From the NCBI GenBank assembly GCA_045603085.1, contig JAZULL010000001.1, forward strand, positions 1-12,707: a stretch of DNA of 12,707 nucleotides, written 5' to 3'. This DNA comes from SVQP01 sp045603085. Lineage in GTDB: Bacteria > Bacillota > Clostridia > Oscillospirales > CAG-272. Numbering within the stretch: position 1 is the stretch's first letter; every line of letters starts with the position of its first letter. This document shows, piece after piece, positions 7,835-12,707 of this stretch. The notes under the pieces are model-generated. The model did no database searches, was not told the origin of the DNA, and saw only the letters and a program-made list of their open reading frames with translations. Made by a program: the position numbers and the translations under genes.

Positions 7835-8476
7835 TTACTCCTTGTAGACGTGACTGTTACATTGCATCTGGGCGTCCTCGAATTTACCCTGCACCAGCTT
7901 GACAATGCCCTCGTAGGCGGTCTCGAAGCAGGAGTAGATCATTTTCTGATCCTGCTTGGAAAATTCGGAAAGCACCCAGTCCTTCATGTCAAAATCGGGG
8001 TGCGGCTTCTTTCCCACGCCCATGCGCAGTCTGGGGAAGTTTTCGGTGCCCAGTCTGAGAATAATGTTCTCAAGCCCCTTCTGGCCGCCCGCCGAGCCCT
8101 TGGCGCGCAGTCTCATGCGACCCACGTCCAGATTGGTGTCGTCGGAAAGCACCAGAATTCTCTCGGGCGGGATCTTGTAAAAATCCGATGCCTGCAGCAC
8201 CGCCGTGCCCGACAGATTCATAAAGGTCTGCGGCTTGACCAAAAGGCATCTCTGCCCGCCGATGGTCGCCTCGCCAACCAGAGCGTTGAATTTGGCACGG
8301 TTGACCTGCACGCCGCACTTGGCAGCAATGTAGTCCATACACAAAAATCCCGCGTTGTGGCGCGTGATTTCGTAGTCGCGTCCGGGGTTGCCAAGACCTA
8401 CGATGATGTAAGAAATCGGCCCCGTCGACGCCTGCTGTGTTTCTATTTTCTTGAAAATATCGAAAATGTTGCTCAT
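7835..8476 (-). CDS. pth: Peptidyl-tRNA hydrolase
   Basis: This is a 213-aa cytoplasmic enzyme that cleaves the ester bond of peptidyl-tRNAs dropped from ribosomes, recycling tRNA. The start at 8476 is chosen because AGAGGT lies 5 nt upstream. An in-frame ATG at 8539 has no ribosome binding site and falls almost on the predicted transcription start. Motifs: GLGNPG at 27-32 with Asn30, the catalytic His40 in TRHNAGF (E. coli His20), PQTFMNLSG with Asn87, and the acidic SDD around Asp112. The usual GGHNGL segment (E. coli His113-Asn114) reads GGQKGL (130-135), so two residues lining the tRNA/substrate site are changed. An N-terminal extension of about 20 residues precedes the core. First gene of the leftward unit, divergent from ppdK. 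Confidence 0.96.
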   Translation of the reverse strand: MSNIFDIFKKIETQQASTGPISYIIVGLGNPGRDYEITRHNAGFLCMDYIAAKCGVQVNRAKFNALVGEATIGGQRCLLVKPQTFMNLSGTAVLQASDFYKIPPERILVLSDDTNLDVGRMRLRAKGSAGGQKGLENIILRLGTENFPRLRMGVGKKPHPDFDMKDWVLSEFSKQDQKMIYSCFETAYEGIVKLVQGKFEDAQMQCNSHVYKE

Positions 8477-8506
8477 AAATACCTCTTTTTTACAAATGAC
8501 CATAAA

Positions 8507-8527
8507 GCGAGAGAAAAACTCCCTCGC
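8507..8527 (-). other. Hairpin in the pth 5' leader
   Basis: On the minus strand GCGAGGG and CTCTCGC form a 7-bp stem (one G-U pair) around a 7-nt loop, between the promoter and the pth ribosome binding site. The predicted leader is about 70 nt. No T-run follows, so it is more likely an mRNA-stability or translation element than an attenuator; function unproven. Confidence 0.45.
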
Positions 8528-8551
8528 CGTCATTTTCACTATTTCGGATAT

Positions 8552-8580
8552 ATTATAAACGAAAAAAACGCCGCTGTCAA
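8552..8580 (-). promoter_or_regulatory. Consensus sigma-A promoter for pth-mfd operon
   Basis: The minus strand shows TTGACA (8580-8575), a 17-bp spacer and TATAAT (8557-8552), both perfect consensus. Transcription would start near 8545, giving a leader of about 69 nt before the chosen pth start. A perfect vegetative promoter suggests constitutive expression of this housekeeping unit. Confidence 0.88.
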
Positions 8581-8652
8581 AGGTTTTTTGTGCATTGTGA
8601 CCGCGTTCAAAAAAAGTTTACAAAATCAAAAGGAATAAATATTTGAAAGAAC

Positions 8653-8681
8653 TTGTCCGAAAAGGGGAATTATGATATAAT
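8653..8681 (+). promoter_or_regulatory. Extended -10 sigma-A promoter of ppdK
   Basis: TTGTCC (8653-8658), a 17-bp spacer and TATAAT (8676-8681), preceded by TG at 8673-8674, form an extended -10 promoter. Transcription would start near 8688, leaving a leader of about 89 nt that holds a terminator-like hairpin and an A/T-rich tract before the ribosome binding site. Confidence 0.85.
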
Positions 8682-8699
8682 GAACAATGCCGTAGCAGG

Positions 8700-8725
8700 G
8701 TCACGCCGTTCCGGGGTGGCTTTTT
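8700..8725 (+). promoter_or_regulatory. Terminator-like hairpin (possible attenuator) in the ppdK leader
   Basis: GTCACGCCG (8700-8708) pairs with CGGGGTGGC (8712-8720) with one G-G mismatch and one G-U pair, around a 3-nt loop, and is followed at once by TTTTT (8721-8725). It lies about 12 nt after the predicted transcription start and 51 bp before the ATG. Its sequence also resembles the tail of the dispersed module at 1-40 and 11657-11707 (TCACGCC, then GGGGTG and a T-run). It may be a regulatory attenuator, a leftover repeat, or both. No clear antiterminator was found. Confidence 0.5.
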
Positions 8726-8742
8726 GCGGCCAAAAAACGTTT

Positions 8743-8756
8743 ATAAAAATTTTTAT
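8743..8756. other. A/T palindrome just upstream of the ppdK ribosome binding site
   Basis: ATAAAAATTTTTAT is a perfect 14-bp palindrome ending 5 bp before the GGAGGT ribosome binding site (8762-8767). Such an A/U-rich tract keeps the ribosome binding site unstructured and can boost translation; the palindrome itself may be incidental. Confidence 0.45.
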
Positions 8757-8776
8757 TATATGGAGGTATTACCTAC

Positions 8777-11398
8777 ATGGCAAAGAAGTATTGCTACCTG
8801 TTTACAGAAGGCAACGCCAACATGCGTGAGCTGCTGGGCGGTAAGGGCGCAAACCTTGCAGAGATGACCAACATCGGTCTTCCCGTACCCCAGGGCTTCA
8901 CTATCACCACTGAGGCTTGCACCCAGTACTATGAGGACGGCAGACAGATCAACCCCGAGATCATGGCTGAGATCAACGAGTACATCGTAAAGATGGAAGA
9001 AGTGACCGGCAAGAAGTTCGGCGATCTTGAGAACCCCCTGCTGGTTTCCGTTCGTTCCGGCGCACGTGCATCCATGCCCGGCATGATGGACACCATCCTG
9101 AACCTGGGTCTGAACGAGCAGGTTGTTGAAGTTATGGCCGCAAAGTCGGGCAACGCTCGCTGGGCATACGACTGCTACAGAAGATTTATCCAGATGTACT
9201 CCGACGTCGTTATGGAAGTCGGCAAGAAGTACTTTGAAGAGCTGATTGACAAGATGAAGGAAGAGAAGGGCGTTAAGCTTGACGTTGAGCTGACCGCTGA
9301 CGATCTCAAGGAGCTGGCTGAGCAGTTCAAGGCTGAGTACAAGGCTAAGATCGGTACTGATTTCCCCTCCGATCCCAAGGAGCAGCTCATGGGTGCTGTT
9401 AAGGCAGTATTCCGTTCTTGGGACAACCCCCGTGCAAACGTTTACAGACGTGACAACGACATTCCCTACTCTTGGGGTACTGCAGTAAACGTACAGGCAA
9501 TGGCATTCGGTAACATGGGTGACGACTGCGGCACCGGTGTTGCATTTACCCGTGACCCCTCCACCGGCGAAAAGAAGCTGATGGGTGAGTTCCTGACCAA
9601 TGCTCAGGGCGAGGACGTCGTTGCAGGTGTTCGTACTCCCATGCCCATCGCTCAGATGGCTGAGAAGTTCCCCGAGGCTTATGCACAGTTCGTTAAGGTT
9701 TGCGAGATCCTCGAGAACCACTATCACGATATGCAGGACATGGAGTTCACCGTTGAGCACGGTAAGCTCTACATGCTCCAGACCCGTAACGGTAAGAGAA
9801 CTGCTCCTGCAGCTCTGCAGATCGCAGTTGACCTGGTTGCCGAGGGTCACAAGACCGAGGCTGAGGCTGTTCTGATGATCGACCCCAGAAACCTCGACAC
9901 TCTGCTCCATCCCCAGTTCGACGCTAAGGCTCTGAAGGCTGCTAACCCTGTTGGTAAGGGTCTGGGCGCTTCCCCCGGTGCTGCTTGCGGTCAGGTTGTC
10001 TTCTCTGCAGAGGACGCTGAGGCTTGGCATGCTGCCGGCAAGAAGGTCGTTCTGGTTCGTCTGGAGACCTCTCCCGAGGACATCACCGGTATGAAGGCTT
10101 CTCAGGGTATCCTGACCGTTCGCGGCGGTATGACCTCTCACGCAGCAGTTGTTGCTCGCGGTATGGGTAAGTGCTGCGTTTCCGGCTGTGGCGAGATCGC
10201 TATGGATGAGGAAAACAAGAAGTTCACTCTCGCAGGCAAGACCTACGTTGAGGGCGACTATATTTCTATCGACGGTTCCACCGGTAAGATCTACGACGGT
10301 ATCATTCCCACCGTTGACGCTGAGATCTCCGGCAACTTCGGCACCATCATGGGCTGGGCTGACAAGTTCCGCACCCTGAAGGTAAGAACCAACGCTGATA
10401 CTCCCGCAGACGCTAAGAAGGCTCGCGAGCTGGGCGCTGAGGGTATCGGTCTGTGCCGTACCGAGCACATGTTCTTCGAGGCAGACAGAATCGCTGCATT
10501 CCGCGAGATGATCTGCTCCGACAACGCTGCTGAGCGCGAGGTAGCTCTGGAAAAGATCCTGCCTTACCAGCAGTCCGACTTCGAGAAGATCTACGAGGCT
10601 CTCGAGGGCACTCCCGTTTGCATCCGTTTCCTGGATCCCCCTCTGCACGAGTTCGTTCCCACCACCGAGGAAGAGATCGCTCTGCTTGCTAACGCACAGG
10701 GCAAGACCGTTGAGCAGATCAAGACCATTATCCAGGGTCTGCACGAGTTCAACCCCATGATGGGTCACCGTGGCTGCCGTCTGGCTGTAACTTACCCCGA
10801 GATCGCTAAGATGCAGACCAAGGCAGTTATCCGCGCTGCTATCAACGTTCAGAAGGCTCATCCCGAATGGAACATGGTTCCCGAGATCATGATTCCTCTG
10901 GTAGGCGAGGTTAAGGAGCTCAAGTACGTTAAGAACGTAGTTGTTGCTACCGCTGACGCTGAGATCGCTGCTGCAGGCGTAGAGCTGAAGTACGAAGTAG
11001 GTACCATGATCGAGATTCCTCGTGCATGCCTGACCGCTGACGAGATCGCTCAGAACGCTGACTTCTTCTGTTTCGGTACCAACGACCTGACTCAGATGAC
11101 CTTTGGTTTCTCCCGTGACGACGCAGGCAAGTTCCTGACCGCTTACTATGACACCAAGATCTTCGAGAACGATCCCTTCGCAAAGCTTGACCAGACCGGT
11201 GTTGGTAAGCTGATGAAGATGGCATGCGTAGACGGCCGCGCTAACAACTCCAAGCTGCACATTGGTATCTGCGGCGAGCACGGTGGTGACCCCACATCCG
11301 TAGAGTTCTGCCATACCCTTGGCCTGGACTACGTTTCCTGCTCTCCCTTCCGTGTACCGATCGCAAGACTGGCTGCTGCACAGGCTGCTCTGAAGTAA
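8777..11398 (+). CDS. ppdK: Pyruvate, phosphate dikinase
   Basis: This is an 873-aa cytoplasmic enzyme that interconverts ATP + phosphate + pyruvate and AMP + PPi + PEP. In anaerobic Clostridia it can serve PPi-linked glycolysis or make PEP. The length is nearly that of the C. symbiosum enzyme (874 aa). The N-terminal ATP-grasp domain opens with GGKGANLAEMTNIGLPVPQGF. The swivelling phosphohistidine domain has GGMTSHAAVVARG with catalytic His455. The C-terminal PEP/pyruvate TIM barrel carries GTNDLTQMTFGFSRDD and ICGEHGGDP with catalytic Cys832. All main catalytic motifs are intact. Start: GGAGGT at 8762-8767, 9 nt before ATG. Codon choice is strongly biased (GCT, GTT, GGT, CGT, AAG) compared with the GCC/GCG-rich neighbours, a mark of very high expression. 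Monocistronic: own promoter upstream and strong terminator 26 bp after the stop. Confidence 0.99.
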   Translation: MAKKYCYLFTEGNANMRELLGGKGANLAEMTNIGLPVPQGFTITTEACTQYYEDGRQINPEIMAEINEYIVKMEEVTGKKFGDLENPLLVSVRSGARASMPGMMDTILNLGLNEQVVEVMAAKSGNARWAYDCYRRFIQMYSDVVMEVGKKYFEELIDKMKEEKGVKLDVELTADDLKELAEQFKAEYKAKIGTDFPSDPKEQLMGAVKAVFRSWDNPRANVYRRDNDIPYSWGTAVNVQAMAFGNMGDDCGTGVAFTRDPSTGEKKLMGEFLTNAQGEDVVAGVRTPMPIAQMAEKFPEAYAQFVKVCEILENHYHDMQDMEFTVEHGKLYMLQTRNGKRTAPAALQIAVDLVAEGHKTEAEAVLMIDPRNLDTLLHPQFDAKALKAANPVGKGLGASPGAACGQVVFSAEDAEAWHAAGKKVVLVRLETSPEDITGMKASQGILTVRGGMTSHAAVVARGMGKCCVSGCGEIAMDEENKKFTLAGKTYVEGDYISIDGSTGKIYDGIIPTVDAEISGNFGTIMGWADKFRTLKVRTNADTPADAKKARELGAEGIGLCRTEHMFFEADRIAAFREMICSDNAAEREVALEKILPYQQSDFEKIYEALEGTPVCIRFLDPPLHEFVPTTEEEIALLANAQGKTVEQIKTIIQGLHEFNPMMGHRGCRLAVTYPEIAKMQTKAVIRAAINVQKAHPEWNMVPEIMIPLVGEVKELKYVKNVVVATADAEIAAAGVELKYEVGTMIEIPRACLTADEIAQNADFFCFGTNDLTQMTFGFSRDDAGKFLTAYYDTKIFENDPFAKLDQTGVGKLMKMACVDGRANNSKLHIGICGEHGGDPTSVEFCHTLGLDYVSCSPFRVPIARLAAAQAALK

Positions 11399-11424
11399 TT
11401 CGGAAACAAATAAAACGTCATCAA

Positions 11425-11453
11425 AGCCCGCTGCTTTTTGCAGCGGGCTTTTT
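11425..11453 (+). terminator. Rho-independent terminator of ppdK
   Basis: A perfect 10-bp stem AGCCCGCTGC (11425-11434) / GCAGCGGGCT (11440-11449) with a TTTTT loop is followed by TTTT (11450-11453). It lies 26 bp after the ppdK stop codon. Confidence 0.95.
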
Positions 11454-11485
11454 GCGCGTGAGCAAGAGAGCCTATTTAGCTTTTA

Positions 11486-11655
11486 GTGATATGCTGTCTT
11501 CGACAGCGTGATATTACGTGCTTTGCCCGTAGTGATATTGAAGCCTTGTGGCTTCAGTGATATTCTGTTCGCCCGACAACTCGCGTAGCGAATATCACTC
11601 GGCGTAAGCCGAATATCACTGCGACGCAATAACACTCGCCGGAGGCGAATAGAAC
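11486..11655. repeat. Modular hairpin array built on GTGATAT / ATATCAC heptamers
   Basis: Four direct copies of GTGATAT start at 11486, 11508, 11532 and 11557. After a 28-bp centre come four inverted copies: ATATCAC at 11592 and 11613, ATAACAC at 11629 and ATAGAAC at 11649. Small dyads of unrelated sequence fill the gaps: GCTGTC/GACAGC (11493-11507), imperfect TACGTGC/GCCCGTA (11515-11531), TGAAGCC/GGCTTCA (11539-11556), TCGC/GCGA in the centre (11581-11591), TCGGC/GCCGA (11599-11612), TGCG/CGCA (11620-11628) and TCGCC/GGCGA (11636-11648). Left heptamers can pair with right ones, so one strand could fold into a long stem with hairpin side branches. It is non-coding and lies after the ppdK terminator. 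Its type (miniature mobile element, REP-like element or structured RNA) is unknown to me. Confidence 0.85.
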
Positions 11656-11656
11656 C

Positions 11657-11707
11657 GGCGTGATACTCCGATAAGAGTATCACGCCAAAGTGCAGGGGTG
11701 CTTTTTT
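11657..11707. repeat. Terminal hairpin module closing the modular array
   Basis: A 12-bp perfect stem GGCGTGATACTC (11657-11668) / GAGTATCACGCC (11675-11686) with loop CGATAA contains GTGATAC/GTATCAC, a variant of the array heptamer. It is followed by AAAGTGCAGGGGTGC and six T (11702-11707). The first 29 bases from GTGATACTCC match positions 1-29 of the window with one difference in the loop. The T-run sits 15 nt after the stem, so it is not a simple terminator, although a weak AAGTGC/GTGCTT pairing directly before it is possible. Confidence 0.85.
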
Positions 11708-11745
11708 GCGGGGAAGCATTGACAATTGCAAGGAGGAATGAAAAA

Positions 11746-11955
11746 ATGAGTATAAAGAAAGACGATAGGAGGTCTGCGAAGAACATTTTTAAGAAGATTT
11801 TCGGCATCTTTAAAAAGAAGGAGCAACAAGAGCAGCAGGAGCCTTGGTTCAATGATAAAAGCAATCATTATGACCCCAAGACAGGCACTCCCAACGAAGA
11901 AGCTTATATCAGTCCCGACAGCATTGTAATTGGTCTTTCGGACAGCAACAGATGA
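11746..11955 (+). CDS. Small lysine-rich protein of unknown function
   Basis: This is a 69-aa protein that I do not recognise. It starts at ATG 11746 with AGGAGG (11731-11736) 9 nt upstream, a strong ribosome binding site that supports it as a real gene. Residues 11-25 (AKNIFKKIFGIFKKK) could form an amphipathic basic helix with Ile/Phe on one face, able to lie on a membrane or bind nucleic acid. Then comes a Glu/Gln-rich stretch (EQQEQQE) and a polar C-terminal half (about 34-69). No Cys, no signal peptide and no zinc motif. It starts 38 bp after the T-run of the modular array and ends 47 bp before a terminator. No convincing promoter was found (a TTGACA at 11719-11724 has no -10 at the right distance). 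It could be cargo of the repeat element or an unrelated orphan. Confidence 0.65.
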   Translation: MSIKKDDRRSAKNIFKKIFGIFKKKEQQEQQEPWFNDKSNHYDPKTGTPNEEAYISPDSIVIGLSDSNR

Positions 11956-12002
11956 TAAAACCCGCACAAGAATTACGTTTTGCGGAAATTATGATCATAA
12001 AA

Positions 12003-12031
12003 GCACGCTGCGTAAGCAGCGGGCCTTTTTT
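12003..12031. terminator. Bidirectional terminator between converging genes
   Basis: GC-A-CGCTGC (12003-12011) pairs with GCAGCG-G-GC (12016-12024) with one A/G mismatch around loop GTAA, followed by six T (12026-12031) on the plus strand. It ends the small-protein transcript. On the minus strand the same stem is followed by TTTTA after the secreted-protein gene that stops at 12062. A palindrome TTATGATCATAA (11989-12000) lies just before it. Confidence 0.8.
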
Positions 12032-12061
12032 GCTTTTGGATGCTTTTACAAGCTGTCAAGA

Positions 12062-12707
12062 TCAGTACAGCACCAGCTCAACAGGGAATTGAGAAACGCC
12101 GGTGTTTTCTGCGTTGATGAAGCTTGTGTTGGCTGCGGAAAGCGTATCGAAGGAGCTATAAGAACCGATGTACTTTTCCTGACCGTCCAGAACAGTCATC
12201 CAGATGTTGGTTTCGGAAACGTAGGTGTAGACACTGGTAGCTACGTCCTGATACAGAATAGCAACCTTGCCTGCATCGTTGTAAGTGACGTTGATGTACT
12301 TCTTTGCACCGTCAATGGTGGTGTAGAAGTTGTAACCGTCTCCGTTCTTTTCGACAAAGATCTGCAGAGCGGCTGCAGCATCCTCGGAGGTGATCAGAAA
12401 TCTGTCCTGATCAATACCACCGCAAACGTAAACGACGTGGCCGTTGTTGACCTGATTCATGGAAAGCATGTAAGCAACGCCTTCCTTGATCTCAACGCCT
12501 GCGTTAGTGATCACATCATCGGCAGGGGTGGGCTCTTCAGGCTCGGGATCAACGGGAACGTCAGGTAGCTCAGGCTCGTTGATCTGAATGTCAACGACCA
12601 TAATGCTAAGGAAAATGCCATTGCTTGCCGTGCCGGTGATGTAGCCGGTAACGGTGCAGGTGGAATCAACCAAGGAATCCAGCGTTGCAGCAAGTGCTTG
12701 GTCGGGA
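12062..12707 (-). CDS. C-terminal part of a predicted secreted multidomain protein (5' end outside the window)
   Basis: The open frame continues without a stop to the right edge, so only the last 214 residues are visible. A TTG at 12673 could be read as a start, but it has no ribosome binding site, and coding-like sequence (PDQALAATLDSLVDST) runs on before it. Visible parts: a beta-strand phrase STCTVTGYITG followed by GIFLSIMVVDIQI, like the end of an OB-fold in extracellular proteins; a Pro/Glu/Asp-rich linker (about 44-67); then a Tyr/Thr/Val-rich beta domain of about 145 residues ending at the C terminus. There is no sortase motif or membrane anchor at the end. The linker and composition suggest secretion, but no signal peptide can be seen. 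Function unknown. Codons such as GTT, GCT and AAC are more frequent here than in mfd. Confidence 0.75.
   Translation of the reverse strand, partial: PDQALAATLDSLVDSTCTVTGYITGTASNGIFLSIMVVDIQINEPELPDVPVDPEPEEPTPADDVITNAGVEIKEGVAYMLSMNQVNNGHVVYVCGGIDQDRFLITSEDAAAALQIFVEKNGDGYNFYTTIDGAKKYINVTYNDAGKVAILYQDVATSVYTYVSETNIWMTVLDGQEKYIGSYSSFDTLSAANTSFINAENTGVSQFPVELVLY

Noticed and set aside
8477..8539. Upstream in-frame start for pth at 8539 (adds 21 residues)
   Set aside because: No ribosome binding site precedes it and it lies within about 6 nt of the predicted transcription start. The ATG at 8476 has AGAGGT at good spacing.
8688..8776. Known riboswitch in the ppdK leader
   Set aside because: The leader is only about 89 nt with a single hairpin, and no conserved riboswitch core that I can recognise is present.
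8756..11314. An 852-codon open frame on the minus strand opposite ppdK
   Set aside because: It is an exact antisense frame of a clear ppdK. Strong codon bias leaves few reverse-complement stops, its product is a low-complexity Leu/Val/Ser/Gly-rich string, and no ribosome binding site or domain is seen.
11486..11655. CRISPR array
   Set aside because: Repeats are only 7 bp, they change orientation halfway, and the intervening segments are self-complementary and of uneven length. No cas genes are present.
11719..11747. Promoter for the small protein from TTGACA at 11719-11724
   Set aside because: The hexamer 17 bp downstream is AAAAAT and overlaps the start codon. Transcription would begin inside the gene.
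12062..12673. A complete 203-residue gene starting at TTG 12673
   Set aside because: No ribosome binding site precedes it, the frame stays open to the window edge with coding-like sequence, and the protein would start in the middle of a domain.

Overview
The window looks like a chromosomal segment of an anaerobic low-GC-phylum (Firmicutes/Clostridia) bacterium with a moderately GC-rich genome, probably an uncultured gut Oscillospiraceae/Ruminococcaceae-type organism. The grounds are the pth-mfd-PrsA-like gene order, a pyruvate phosphate dikinase very close in length and active-site numbering to the Clostridium symbiosum enzyme, Gram-positive style ribosome binding sites, and secreted lipoproteins. 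The taxonomic placement is inference.

Layout. Positions 1-110 hold the right end of a dispersed hairpin repeat, a four-copy heptamer tandem repeat and a terminator. From 8580 leftward runs one minus-strand unit: a consensus promoter (8552-8580), pth (peptidyl-tRNA hydrolase), an intergenic repeat, mfd (transcription-repair coupling factor), a PrsA/SurA-like lipoprotein foldase and a large multidomain surface lipoprotein with a sialidase/GH43-like beta-propeller, ending at the terminator at 86-110. Divergent from pth is ppdK (pyruvate phosphate dikinase) with its own extended -10 promoter, a leader containing a terminator-like hairpin, and a strong terminator after the stop. The rest is accessory: a striking modular hairpin array (11486-11707), a 69-residue lysine-rich small protein, a bidirectional terminator, and the C-terminal part of a secreted protein that enters from beyond the right edge on the minus strand.

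How the genes fit together. pth and mfd are a conserved translation/repair pair in Firmicutes and are often followed by a parvulin-type foldase. The foldase and the surface glycan-binding or glycan-cleaving lipoprotein could be coupled in secretion, but this is only suggested by their 13-bp spacing. ppdK is a central pyruvate/PEP enzyme whose codon use points to high expression.

The most unusual item is the array at 11486-11707. The heptamer GTGATAT occurs four times, followed by four inverted copies ATATCAC (two exact, two degenerate). Nearly every gap is filled by a small hairpin of different sequence, and a 12-bp terminal hairpin followed by a T-run closes the array. The same terminal module lies at the left window edge, and a possible decayed tail of it lies in the ppdK leader.
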